From NCBI GenBank assembly GCA_000170815.1, contig ABCO01000001.1, positions 496,001 to 560,000 of the forward strand: 64,000 nt of DNA, in the 5' to 3' direction. The notes under the pieces were generated by a model that worked only from the letters and a program-made list of their open reading frames with translations, did not search any database and was not told the origin of the DNA. This DNA comes from an unidentified eubacterium SCB49. Its GTDB lineage: Bacteria > Bacteroidota > Bacteroidia > Flavobacteriales > Flavobacteriaceae. Position numbers and translations under genes: made by a program. This document shows positions 25,966 to 34,863 of the stretch, piece after piece. The stretch's first letter is position 1, and every line of letters begins with the position of its first letter.

Positions 25966-28593
25966 CTAATTCCCAAAAAGATCACCTAAGCCACCTTTTA
26001 TAGCGTCTTTAATGTCTTCTTTTACTTCTTCTGTTTTAGGCTTGTCTGTGTTAGTAGCGTTTTCGGTTTCGTCTTTGCTGCCACCAGTTAGGATGTCTTT
26101 AATGGCATTAAGCCCATCTTCTTTAATATTGTCTTTTTGAGTAGCAATAATCTGGTTTGTTAATTGAGACACTGCATTGCTTGTGTTTAGGCCAATAGTA
26201 GGGTTTGTAAAAGAGCCTTTTAGAGTTACAGGCAAAGCAACCGTCATGTTTTCTGCATCTTCTGCGCTTAGTTTTGATAATAATCCGCCTAATTGGCTTC
26301 CTAGATATTTTGCAGGAACATCAAGGCTTAAGTTGTAGTCCATGGTTTTGTCAAACTTATGAGTTCCAGATGCATTTACTTTTATTCCTTCTACATCAAA
26401 ATCAAAAGGAGCTACTTGTATGCCTCCGTCTTTAAATGAGATAGCAGTAGATACATCTTTTAAACCTATTTTATCTAGATCAATAAAATTAAGCTTCTCA
26501 TCTAGTTTTGTGATGAGTGGTGATTTGTCATCAGAAAATTCTGCTGTAATAATATTTGCCAGGGCATTTCCGCTTAAAGATTGTAGGTCTGGCGTCATGT
26601 CCGAATTTAAATTTCCGTTTAGTTTTAAGGTTGTGCTAAAAATACCATCTAAGTTTTGCATTATAGGGGCTAAAAACTCTAATAATTTAAGTTCTTCAAA
26701 AGAATCTGCAAGGTCAATTTTGCTTAAATCTAGATCCATTGCAAATGTAGGTGTGGTGTTTTGCGTATTCACATTTCCGCCAAAAGCGATATTACCACCT
26801 AATATTTTTGAAGTTACATTCTCTAAAGCTGCAGTCTCATTTTTAATCACAACACTACCTTTGGTTTCTTTTAATTCTAGGTTGTCATAGATCACTTTGT
26901 CTGCATTAAAATTAAGTCTTGCATCTAGGAAGTCTGGAATTTTTACACCTGTATCGTTTGTAGTGAGTTGTTGAGATGTGTTTGTTGTTGTTGTTGCTGT
27001 TGTTTCATTTTCTGGCGTTTCTGCAGCCATAAAATCATTTACATTAAATGTCTTTGATTGAACGTTAAAGACCCCTTTTAAATCTTGCTTAGACATTAAA
27101 AAAGGGATGAGGTTTTGTATTTGTCCGTTTGCCGCAATATCTGTACTACCAGCGTTAAGGTCTAGCTTAGTTAATTGAATGTTTCCTGATTTCATTGCTA
27201 CGTTTGCAGCATCAATATGAATTGGGTTTTTAAAGGCAGGATCAGTATAAGTGAAATCTGTTAAGCTTGCTTCTCCTTCAGTTTTTATACGGTCGTATTG
27301 TTCTTTGTCTATGGCATCCATATCAAAGTTTATTTTTGCATCTGCAAAGAATACACCGCTTAAATCTTGATCCATTTCTACAGGTAAAGCCTTTTCTAAG
27401 TTGGCTAAGTTTACAGTTCCTTTTAAGGCAAGATCTACCAGCATATTGGTTGTTAAATTCTTGATGCTTCCATTAGCAGTAAATAGCTCGTCGTCTATTT
27501 TAAATGAAACGCCATTGAGCATTACATACGTGTCTTTTACAAGTCCAGTTTGGTTTAGTAAGTCTGTATTGATTGTTATGTTTTCTACTGTTTTAGGTAA
27601 ATCTGCATATTTAAAAGAAGCATTATTACTACGTATTTTAATATCAAATTTTGGAATATATGTGTCATCCACGATTCCTTTTATAGCACCGTTTACTGTA
27701 AAGTTTCCAGTAGTGGTTACACCGTCAAGATTATTAACATAGGCTTCTGGGATAACCGCCAAGAAATTTTTAAAATCTGAAGACGGAGTGTTTAGTGTTA
27801 TGTCTAGTTCGGTGTTATTTTCATTGATTTTTATAAAACCGTCTAGTGCTAAAGGCAATTGGTTAATTTTTGCTTCGTTTTCTTTAAACGTGTATTTCTG
27901 GTTCTCGAGATCCATTAAAATAACAGCGTCGAGCGTTAATTTTGTATTGTTCAAATAAGCAACATCACCCATTTTGTAGGTTACTAAGGCATCTGTATTT
28001 GTGTCAAGTTCTAGAGTGCTTGCCGAAAAATCACCTTTCCCTGAGTGGTTAAAATCTGATAACATTAAGTATGTTTCAGTACTTTCGTCTAGATAATTAA
28101 TACGTGCATTTTTTAGCTCGTAGCCTTGTAAGTCAAAAGTAAAACCACCTTCTGTCTCTTGTGATGTTTCAGGAGCGGTGTTAGTTTCGTCTTGTATAGC
28201 AATGTCATAATTTGCATTGTTATTGGCATCCACTTTTATGTTTATAAACGAATCTTCTAGATACAACTCGTTGATTTTTATGGCCTCTTCTTGCGTTTTA
28301 AAAAGCTGAGTGATTCCCATATCTAACTTTACTTGTTTTCCGCTAGCAAGTGTGTCGCCTTTAAAAGGAGCGTTATTTATAACACTAAAGTTATTGATGG
28401 TTAAAGCTGCATCAGGAAAACTTTTAATAAGTGATAGGTCTAAGCTTTCCCAAGCTACCGTCGCATTTACATTGTCATTAATAGTTTGTTTTACAATTTT
28501 TTCTATAGAATCTTTAAACAAAAATGGGGCAGCGATTAAAGCAATCACAAGTACAATTAAAAAGATACCAAGTATTTTAAGAAATTTTTTCAT
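25966..28593 (-). CDS. AsmA-family inner-membrane protein
   Basis: The 875-residue protein has one N-terminal membrane helix (about 4-26) and a long periplasmic beta-rich body with the AsmA C-terminal-like region (about 600-815). The extreme C-terminus is Lys/Glu/Asp-rich. AsmA-like proteins are thought to form grooved bridges for phospholipid transport between the membranes. It appears monocistronic. Family placement is firm; the transport role is established only for some relatives. Confidence 0.85.
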   Translation of the reverse strand: MKKFLKILGIFLIVLVIALIAAPFLFKDSIEKIVKQTINDNVNATVAWESLDLSLIKSFPDAALTINNFSVINNAPFKGDTLASGKQVKLDMGITQLFKTQEEAIKINELYLEDSFINIKVDANNNANYDIAIQDETNTAPETSQETEGGFTFDLQGYELKNARINYLDESTETYLMLSDFNHSGKGDFSASTLELDTNTDALVTYKMGDVAYLNNTKLTLDAVILMDLENQKYTFKENEAKINQLPLALDGFIKINENNTELDITLNTPSSDFKNFLAVIPEAYVNNLDGVTTTGNFTVNGAIKGIVDDTYIPKFDIKIRSNNASFKYADLPKTVENITINTDLLNQTGLVKDTYVMLNGVSFKIDDELFTANGSIKNLTTNMLVDLALKGTVNLANLEKALPVEMDQDLSGVFFADAKINFDMDAIDKEQYDRIKTEGEASLTDFTYTDPAFKNPIHIDAANVAMKSGNIQLTKLDLNAGSTDIAANGQIQNLIPFLMSKQDLKGVFNVQSKTFNVNDFMAAETPENETTATTTTNTSQQLTTNDTGVKIPDFLDARLNFNADKVIYDNLELKETKGSVVIKNETAALENVTSKILGGNIAFGGNVNTQNTTPTFAMDLDLSKIDLADSFEELKLLEFLAPIMQNLDGIFSTTLKLNGNLNSDMTPDLQSLSGNALANIITAEFSDDKSPLITKLDEKLNFIDLDKIGLKDVSTAISFKDGGIQVAPFDFDVEGIKVNASGTHKFDKTMDYNLSLDVPAKYLGSQLGGLLSKLSAEDAENMTVALPVTLKGSFTNPTIGLNTSNAVSQLTNQIIATQKDNIKEDGLNAIKDILTGGSKDETENATNTDKPKTEEVKEDIKDAIKGGLGDLFGN

Positions 28594-28796
28594 TACTGAA
28601 ATGTTATTGAAATGACTAAAAGTGAAGTTGTTAATACATCGTTATGCGCAAAAGACACATTTTTATTTAAAATGTTGCAGCTCAATAGCTTTCCTTTTTT
28701 AACGATTGTGGACAAAGATAATGGACATTCGTTTCTATTTAGTTAAATTAGTATTAAGATTGCAAACTCGTTTTTAGAACCAAAACAGATACAATT

Positions 28797-29924
28797 ATTA
28801 AACCTACAAACAACATATATTTAGGACTTGGCAGTAATCTAGGCAATCGTTTTGAGCATTTGCAGGCGGCTGTGCAACAACTTTTTGAACGCGTTGGTTC
28901 TGTGTTAAAAATCTCTACGGTTTATAAAACTCCTGCCTTAGGTTTTAAAGGAGATGATTTTCTTAATTGTGTGGTTCAGTTACAAACCAACTTAACAGCT
29001 GCTAAATTACTTTCTGAAATTTTAAGTATTGAAAAAAAACTAGGTAGGGAACGAAAAGGAACACTAGGTTATAGTTCACGTGTTATCGATATAGATATAT
29101 TGCTATTTAACGATGAAGTTATTGATAAACCTAAATTACAAGTGCCTCATCCAGAAATTGCAAACCGTAAATTTGTATTAAAGCCCCTATCCGAACTTGA
29201 CAAGCTGCTTGTAATTCCAGGTTTAAATCAAAGTGTACAAGCACTTCTTGACCTAACAGAAGATAAAAGTGAGGTGGTCAAACAATCAAAATGGTTGCGT
29301 AATCCAATAAAGGATTTTGATTTTAAAGCGATTAATTATATCGCTATAGAAGGAAATATAGGTGCAGGAAAAACAAGCTTATCTCATTTACTTTCGGCAG
29401 ATTTTAATGCAAAATTAATTTTAGAACGCTTTAGTGATAATCCTTTTTTACCCAAGTTTTACGAAGACCAATCTCGATATGCGTTTCCGTTAGAGATGTC
29501 GTTTCTTGCAGATAGATACCAACAGTTGTTAGAAGATATTAAACAGTTTGATTTGTTTAAAGAACGTGTAATTGCAGATTATGACGCTTATAAATCTTTA
29601 ATTTTTGCTAATATCACATTACAAGACGAAGAATTTAACCTTTATAAAAAATTGTTTTCGTTAATGTATAAAGAGTTGCCTAAGCCAGATGTGTATGTGT
29701 ATTTATATCAAAACACAGACCGGCTGCTAGAAAACATAAAAAAACGAGGTCGTAAATACGAGAAAAGCATCAAGGCAGATTACTTGACAAAAATTAATGA
29801 AGGCTATCTCGAGTTTATTAAAAATCAACAGGCGAACAATGTAAAAATCATTGATATTTCAGAAATGGATTTTGTGAAACATCGTGCCGATTATTTAAAA
29901 ATTGTGAGGCAAATTTTAGCTTAG
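28797..29924 (+). CDS. folK: FolK fused to deoxynucleoside kinase
   Basis: The N-terminal domain (to about residue 155) is 6-hydroxymethyl-7,8-dihydropterin pyrophosphokinase of folate synthesis, with IYLGLGSNLGNR, LGRERKG and RVIDIDILLF. The C-terminal domain is a deoxynucleoside kinase with P-loop EGNIGAGKTS (about 185-194), ERFSDNPFLPKFY and LYQNTDRLLENIKKRGR. This fusion is frequent in Bacteroidota. No ATG, GTG or TTG lies in frame between the upstream stop (28755-28757) and the conserved LGLGSNLG; TTG at 28860 would delete that motif. ATT at 28797 is used here, and ATT 28794 or ATA 28815 are alternatives. The 3' end overlaps the convergent methyltransferase by 9 bases. Confidence 0.88.
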   Translation: MKPTNNIYLGLGSNLGNRFEHLQAAVQQLFERVGSVLKISTVYKTPALGFKGDDFLNCVVQLQTNLTAAKLLSEILSIEKKLGRERKGTLGYSSRVIDIDILLFNDEVIDKPKLQVPHPEIANRKFVLKPLSELDKLLVIPGLNQSVQALLDLTEDKSEVVKQSKWLRNPIKDFDFKAINYIAIEGNIGAGKTSLSHLLSADFNAKLILERFSDNPFLPKFYEDQSRYAFPLEMSFLADRYQQLLEDIKQFDLFKERVIADYDAYKSLIFANITLQDEEFNLYKKLFSLMYKELPKPDVYVYLYQNTDRLLENIKKRGRKYEKSIKADYLTKINEGYLEFIKNQQANNVKIIDISEMDFVKHRADYLKIVRQILA

Positions 29925-30455
29925 TTGCATCTTCTTAAAAAAGTCCCAAACCACAACACCAGTACTTACAGAAATATTTAAAGAATGTTTAGTTCCATAT
30001 TGTGGGATTTCAATAACAACATCACTTTCTGTTACGACAGTTTGTTGTACTCCTTTTACTTCATTCCCAAAAACAACAGCATATGTTTTGTCTTTTGAGA
30101 CCTCATACTTTTCTAGTGAAACTGATTGTTCTGCTTGCTCAATGGCACAAATTGTAACCCCCTCATTTTTTAATGAAACAATAAGGTCTTCTGTGTTTTC
30201 TACATGTTCCCAAGCCACACTTTCTGTAGCGCCCAATGCTGTTTTTTGTATGTCTTTGTGTGGGGGTGTTGCCGTTATTCCGCAGAGGTATATTTTTTCT
30301 ATTAAAAATGCATCTGCAGTTCTAAATACAGAGCCAATATTGTTTAGACTACGAATGTTGTCTAAAATAATAATAAGCGGTGTCTTTGTAGCAGCTTTAA
30401 AACCTTCTACATCCACTCGGTCGAGTTCGCTATTTTTTAATTTTCTGTTTTTCAT
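29916..30455 (-). CDS. TrmH/SpoU-family RNA 2'-O-methyltransferase
   Basis: The 179-residue SPOUT-fold protein shows LDNIRSLNNIGSVFRTADAF (motif 1), VVFGNEVKGV (motif 2) and IPQYGTKHSLNISVSTGVVVW (motif 3), the three knot motifs that bind SAM. It probably methylates a ribose in tRNA; the target base is unknown. Its stop overlaps the convergent folK-dNK end by 9 bases, and 56 bases separate its ATG from the threonine dehydratase stop upstream. Confidence 0.9.
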   Translation of the reverse strand: MKNRKLKNSELDRVDVEGFKAATKTPLIIILDNIRSLNNIGSVFRTADAFLIEKIYLCGITATPPHKDIQKTALGATESVAWEHVENTEDLIVSLKNEGVTICAIEQAEQSVSLEKYEVSKDKTYAVVFGNEVKGVQQTVVTESDVVIEIPQYGTKHSLNISVSTGVVVWDFFKKMQLS

Positions 30456-30511
30456 TGCTTCAAAAATACGCTTTTACTTATTTATTATCGGTGTTTCCTG
30501 TGATTGTCAAC

Positions 30512-31456
30512 TTAAAAAGGAAGATTTGCAAGATCAACATTTCCGCCAGAAATAATCACTCCTACTTTTTTATTTCTGAAATAGGCAGGGTTTGCAAGTA
30601 TTGCTGCTAGTGGGACAGCGCTAGAAGGTTCTACCACAATTTTAAGATATTGCCAGATTATTTTCATGGCATCAATAATCTGTTGTTCTTCTACAAGAAA
30701 AATATCCTCAACAAATTTTTGAATGATGGGAAAATTAATAGCACCAAGATGTGTTCTTAATCCATCAGCAACCGTAGTGCCGCTTGTGTTATATTGTATT
30801 TTTCCAGCTACCAATGAGCGTTTTGCATCATCCATTGTTGCAGGTTCTGCGCCAATGGTTTTGCAATTGTTGCCAAAATAGTTGGCTGCAATACTGGTGC
30901 CGGCTATTAGACCACCACCACCTACGGGAGTAATTATGCTATGAAGGTCATTGTGTTTTTTAAGAAGTTCATAAGCTGCGGTTCCTTGCCCTAAAATTAC
31001 ATTGTAGTTATTTGAAGGATGTATAAATGTAGCTCCTTTTTCTTCTACAATCCTATCGGCTTCTAATTGTCTTGAGGCGTTTGTGGGTTCAGAGAGAATA
31101 ATTGTTGCGCCATATCCTTTTACAGCTTCCATTTTTACTTTAGGAGCATTAGATGGCATTACTATATATGCTTTAATACCAAGGTTACGCGCTGCTAAAG
31201 CGATAGCCTGTGCAAAGTTGCCAGACGAATGCGTGACAACACCTACTTCTTTTTGTTTAGCCGAAAGTTGTGAGATGGCATTTACTGCACCTCGCATTTT
31301 AAAAGCACCCATTTTCTGAAAGTTCTCGCACTTAAAATAAAGCTGCGCTCCAACCATCGTATTGATTAGTGTAGATGTTAAAATAGGGGTTTGGTGCACC
31401 TGATCTTTTACACGTAAAACGGTGTCAAGTAAATCTTGTTTGTACTCATTTGCCAT
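30512..31456 (-). CDS. Threonine/serine dehydratase, PLP-dependent
   Basis: The 314-residue fold-type II enzyme has the PLP lysine in GAFKMRGA (Lys53), the phosphate-binding loop PVGGGGLIAG and the C-terminal VIISGGNVD. It lacks the C-terminal regulatory ACT domain, so it is a short catabolic-type threonine ammonia-lyase or serine racemase-like enzyme; sequence alone does not separate them. It lies downstream of rrf2 and cysH on the same strand but has its own -7 box directly before the ATG. Confidence 0.88.
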   Translation of the reverse strand: MANEYKQDLLDTVLRVKDQVHQTPILTSTLINTMVGAQLYFKCENFQKMGAFKMRGAVNAISQLSAKQKEVGVVTHSSGNFAQAIALAARNLGIKAYIVMPSNAPKVKMEAVKGYGATIILSEPTNASRQLEADRIVEEKGATFIHPSNNYNVILGQGTAAYELLKKHNDLHSIITPVGGGGLIAGTSIAANYFGNNCKTIGAEPATMDDAKRSLVAGKIQYNTSGTTVADGLRTHLGAINFPIIQKFVEDIFLVEEQQIIDAMKIIWQYLKIVVEPSSAVPLAAILANPAYFRNKKVGVIISGGNVDLANLPF

Positions 31457-31460
31457 AAGG

Positions 31461-31468
31461 CAAAGATA
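31461..31468 (-). promoter_or_regulatory. -7 box abutting the dehydratase start
   Basis: On the minus strand TATCTTTG, a full TAnnTTTG match, ends 5 bases before the ATG, so any transcript from here would be almost leaderless. Confidence 0.4.
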
Positions 31469-31486
31469 AAATTTTTATCCCTCAGT

Positions 31487-32110
31487 TTATGAGAAATGAA
31501 TACCGCATTCACGACTTTGACTTGCTTTAATTGGGTCAAAATAATCTACGTGAATCGGTAAATTATTTTTGTTCATATACGATAATATTTGGCTGTCACT
31601 CCAGTTGAAAAAAGGAGCGACTTTTAATATTCCTTCTTCAGAATACGAAAGAATATCTAGTGATTCTCTATAGGGATTTTGGTCCTTTCGTAAGTTTGTT
31701 AACCATACATCAGGATGTATTTTCTTAATGGCCTTTTGAAAAGGAGCAACTTTTGTAATCTCTGAAATAATATGATGATTCGGATTATCAAATTCTGGTG
31801 CTCCGTATTTATTGTTTATGTACGCGGTTGTAAATTGTGGACTACAAACTTCAAGGTTTAATTTATATGTCGAAGACAAACTTGATACGTGTTCGTAGGT
31901 TGCATCTGTGTTGTAACCTGTATCACACCATAAAACAGCAATATCTTTTTTTACTGTGCTAACGGCATGTATTAGGCAAGCAGAATATTTTCCAAAACTC
32001 GTAGTAAGAAGTGGGTTTTTTGATAGGTGTAAAGCAAATTGTATAATTTCTTCCGGTTCCATGGTGTGGAGTTGAAGATTCACCTCGGCAATATTGATTT
32101 TTGAAAACAT
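31487..32110 (-). CDS. cysH: PAPS/APS reductase-family protein
   Basis: The 207-residue protein has the family phosphate loop LLTTSFGKYSACLIHAV, then VLWCDTGYNTDATYEH, TNLRKDQNPYRESLDI and the catalytic C-terminal SRECGIH (Cys202). It reduces activated sulfate to sulfite in sulfate assimilation. The CC/CxxC pairs that hold a 4Fe-4S cluster in APS reductases are absent, which suggests a cluster-free, PAPS-type enzyme. An Rrf2 regulator lies 73 bases upstream, and a perfect -7 box lies in that gap. Confidence 0.85.
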   Translation of the reverse strand: MFSKINIAEVNLQLHTMEPEEIIQFALHLSKNPLLTTSFGKYSACLIHAVSTVKKDIAVLWCDTGYNTDATYEHVSSLSSTYKLNLEVCSPQFTTAYINNKYGAPEFDNPNHHIISEITKVAPFQKAIKKIHPDVWLTNLRKDQNPYRESLDILSYSEEGILKVAPFFNWSDSQILSYMNKNNLPIHVDYFDPIKASQSRECGIHFS

Positions 32111-32143
32111 AAATATATAAGTCTATAGAACTACTAGAGTTTG

Positions 32144-32151
32144 CAAATATA
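32144..32151 (-). promoter_or_regulatory. -7 box of cysH
   Basis: On the minus strand TATATTTG, a full match, lies 33 bases before the cysH ATG. The leader between them contains partly dyad CTAGTAG/CTATAG sequence that might be a regulator site. Confidence 0.5.
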
Positions 32152-32183
32152 CTATTATATTTATATTACAGTCTTAAAGTAGG

Positions 32184-32600
32184 CTATTGTTCAGAGATAA
32201 TATCTGCTAGGGTGGTATTTTCAAGAATGTTTAAGGTGCTGTCTCTTACTTGAATCATAAGGTTATGCACACTACAGGTGTCTTCATCAGGGCAGTCGTC
32301 ACATTTTTCATAAAAATTAAGACTAACACAAGGTACCATTGCAATTGGTCCTTCAAGCACACGGTATATTTGAGATATTTTTATGCTATCTGCATCTTTC
32401 AGTAAGTAATAACCGCCGCCTTTTCCTTTTTTAGAGCCTAAAACTCCTGCTTTTCTGAGGGTGAGAAGGATGCTTTCTAAAAATTTTTGAGAAATATTTT
32501 CAGATACCGCAATCACAGCAATTTGTGTTGGGTCGTTACCTTCTTGTTGAGCAAGATAGGTAAGTGCTTTAATTCCGTATTTGGTTTTTCTAGATAACAT
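32184..32600 (-). CDS. Rrf2-family transcriptional regulator
   Basis: The 138-residue protein has the Rrf2 winged helix (MLSRKTKYGIKALTYLAQ, then ISQKFLESILLTLRKAGVL and GGGYYL). Four cysteines (91, 100, 103, 109) lie in the region that holds an Fe-S cluster in IscR/NsrR-type members, so it may sense redox or cysteine status. It lies directly upstream of cysH, suggesting control of sulfur assimilation; this is inference from position. The ATG at 32600 is preferred over an in-frame TTG 36 bases earlier. Confidence 0.87.
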   Translation of the reverse strand: MLSRKTKYGIKALTYLAQQEGNDPTQIAVIAVSENISQKFLESILLTLRKAGVLGSKKGKGGGYYLLKDADSIKISQIYRVLEGPIAMVPCVSLNFYEKCDDCPDEDTCSVHNLMIQVRDSTLNILENTTLADIISEQ

Positions 32601-32807
32601 TAATGCGAAAGTACACACGAAATGCTGAAAATTCAAGCGTATTGTGAGTAATAGTAGAAAAAAAGGAGATTTATTATAGCCGATTTGGTGATTTTTGTGG
32701 GTTTTTGATAATTTGAGTCTATTGAATTAAAGCGGTAAAAGTAAATTATTAATGTTTCCGAGGTAACAATAATACGCTGCTGAGTCAAGGCACAAAAAAA
32801 TAAAGCC

Positions 32808-32815
32808 TATTTTTG
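32808..32815 (+). promoter_or_regulatory. -7 box of der
   Basis: TATTTTTG, in the same TATTTTTGCAGTC context as the tig promoter, lies 18 bases before the der ATG. Confidence 0.5.
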
Positions 32816-32833
32816 CAGTCTAAAGTAAAGACT

Positions 32834-34135
32834 ATGAGTATTGTTGCCATTGTGGGGCGTCCTAATGTAGGGAAAAGCACATTTTTTAATCGTATGATCC
32901 AACGTCGTGAGGCGATTGTAGATGCAGTAAGTGGGGTTACTCGTGACCGCCATTACGGGAAGAGTGATTGGAACGGAAGAGAATTTTCTTTAATTGACAC
33001 AGGAGGTTATGTTAAGGGAAGTGATGATGTTTTTGAAACAGAGATTGATAAACAAGTAGAGCTTGCAATTGATGAGGCTGATGCCATTATCTTTATGGTA
33101 AGTGTAGAAGATGGTGTCACTGGAATGGATGAAGATGTTTTAAAACTACTTCGAAGAAGCCAAAAACCATTTTTTGTCGCTGTCAATAAAGTAGATGCTG
33201 CAAACCGTCAAAACGACGCTGTAGAATTCTATAATATGGGGATCGAAAAGTTCTATACACTATCTAGTATTAACGGAAGTGGTACTGGTGATTTATTAGA
33301 TGCTCTTGTAGATTCGCTACCAGAAGAGGAAGAGAAAGTAGAAGAAGAGTTACCACGCTTTGCAGTGGTAGGTCGTCCTAATGCAGGAAAGTCTTCATTT
33401 ATTAATGCGCTTATAGGAGAAGATAGATATATCGTTACTGATATAGCTGGAACAACTAGAGATAGTATTGATACACGTTATAACCGATTTGGTTTTGAGT
33501 TTAACCTTGTAGATACTGCAGGAATAAGACGTAAAGCTAAGGTGAAAGAAGACTTAGAGTTTTATTCTGTAATGCGTAGTGTGAGAGCTATTGAACACAG
33601 TGATGTGATCATCTTAGTTTTTGATGCGACTCGTGGATTTGATGGACAGGTTCAAAATATTTTTTGGCTAGCACACCGTAATAATAAAGGGGTTGTGATT
33701 CTTGCTAACAAGTGGGATTTAGTTGAGAAGGACAATGAGTCTGTAAAAGAATATGAAAAGATGATAAGACAACAATGTGAGCCTTTTGTAGATGTGCCTA
33801 TTGTATTTATGTCTGTGTTAAACAAGCAACGTATTTTTAAAGCTATTGAAACTGCTGTTGAGGTGTATCAAAACCGTAGTAAACGTATTAAAACTAGTGT
33901 GTTAAATGATACAATGCTACCTATTATAGAACGTTATCCACCGCCAGCTTATAAGGCTAAGTATATTAAAATTAAATACATCACTCAGTTGCCTACACCA
34001 TATCCGGCATTTGCCTTTTTTGCAAATTTGCCACAATATGTAAAAGAAGCATATAAGCGTTTTCTTGAAAACAAATTGAGAGAAGAATTTGATTTTAAAG
34101 GAGTTCCTGTAACTATTTATATTAGGAAAAAGTAG
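32834..34135 (+). CDS. der: Ribosome-assembly GTPase Der (EngA)
   Basis: The 433-residue protein carries two tandem GTPase domains, with P-loops GRPNVGKST (8-16) and GRPNAGKSS (about 180), two DTGG/DTAG G3 motifs ([16 protein letters not shown]) and two NKxD motifs (NKVD, NKWD), then a KH-like C-terminal domain. It acts in 50S subunit assembly. The ATG at 32834 is preferred to an upstream non-ATG start because the family begins [13 protein letters not shown]. Confidence 0.97.
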   Translation: MSIVAIVGRPNVGKSTFFNRMIQRREAIVDAVSGVTRDRHYGKSDWNGREFSLIDTGGYVKGSDDVFETEIDKQVELAIDEADAIIFMVSVEDGVTGMDEDVLKLLRRSQKPFFVAVNKVDAANRQNDAVEFYNMGIEKFYTLSSINGSGTGDLLDALVDSLPEEEEKVEEELPRFAVVGRPNAGKSSFINALIGEDRYIVTDIAGTTRDSIDTRYNRFGFEFNLVDTAGIRRKAKVKEDLEFYSVMRSVRAIEHSDVIILVFDATRGFDGQVQNIFWLAHRNNKGVVILANKWDLVEKDNESVKEYEKMIRQQCEPFVDVPIVFMSVLNKQRIFKAIETAVEVYQNRSKRIKTSVLNDTMLPIIERYPPPAYKAKYIKIKYITQLPTPYPAFAFFANLPQYVKEAYKRFLENKLREEFDFKGVPVTIYIRKK

Positions 34136-34208
34136 AAGTTAAAGTTCTGTAAACTTATTGGTAGTCTGCTATTTTTTGTTAAATTTTGTAGTATAAAATG
34201 AAAAGATT

Positions 34209-34688
34209 ATGAAAAAGAACAACAATATTGGTTTAGACAACAAAGACGTAACAATGTTAAGTGAGAAGCTAAATGAGCTGCTGGCTAACTATCAATTCTT
34301 TTATATGAACTCTCGTGGTTTTCACTGGAACATTAAAGGAGATAAGTTTTTTGAGCTACACGTTAAGTTTGAAGAGCTTTATACAGATTCTCAATTAAAG
34401 ATAGATGAAATTGCTGAGCGTATATTAACATTAGGTCAATCACCATTGCACACCTTTGAAGATTATGCGAAAATTTCAAAAATAAAGGCAGAAAAAAATG
34501 TTACTGATGGAGTTCAGGCCATTAAAAAAATCCTTGAAGCTTACGAGATACTTCTTCCATTAGAGCGAGAATTATTACAGCTTTCTGGAGATAGTAATGA
34601 TGAGGGAACTAACTCATTAATGAGTGATTATATAGGAGAACAAGAAAAGTTAATCTGGATGTATTCTGCTTTTGTAGCAAATGATTAA
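34209..34688 (+). CDS. dps: Dps-family ferritin-like DNA-protection protein
   Basis: The 159-residue four-helix protein has the Dps ferroxidase pattern: His39 (GFHWNIKG), His51, Asp66 and Glu70 (KIDEIAERIL). Dps dodecamers oxidise and store iron and protect DNA under oxidative stress. The N-terminus is short and only weakly basic. It has its own terminator and follows der after 73 bases. Confidence 0.93.
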   Translation: MKKNNNIGLDNKDVTMLSEKLNELLANYQFFYMNSRGFHWNIKGDKFFELHVKFEELYTDSQLKIDEIAERILTLGQSPLHTFEDYAKISKIKAEKNVTDGVQAIKKILEAYEILLPLERELLQLSGDSNDEGTNSLMSDYIGEQEKLIWMYSAFVAND

Positions 34689-34704
34689 GATTTTTATATT
34701 TTTT

Positions 34705-34736
34705 AAAAACCGCATTATTTTTAATGCGGTTTTTTT
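34705..34736 (+). terminator. Rho-independent terminator after dps
   Basis: ACCGCATTA (709-717) pairs with TAATGCGGT (722-730), flanked by A and T runs; it lies 17 bases past the stop. Confidence 0.9.
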
Positions 34737-34863
34737 ATGTAAAATTTTTTCTATGTGAGTGTAAAAGTCTTAAAATAAGATATCTTAATGTTGTATGAGA
34801 GCTGCCAATTTATTTTGGTTGTTGCGGTAGTTTTACTGAAATGCTATAGAAAAACCTAATGGT

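Noticed and set aside
30088..30555. Plus-strand open frame
   Set aside because: It is antisense to the TrmH-type gene, with no family features or promoter.
31487..32110. CysH-family gene as the missing DndC of the DndD/DndE module
   Set aside because: It has the CysH C-terminal ECGIH motif, sits 15 kb away beside Rrf2, and looks like sulfate assimilation.
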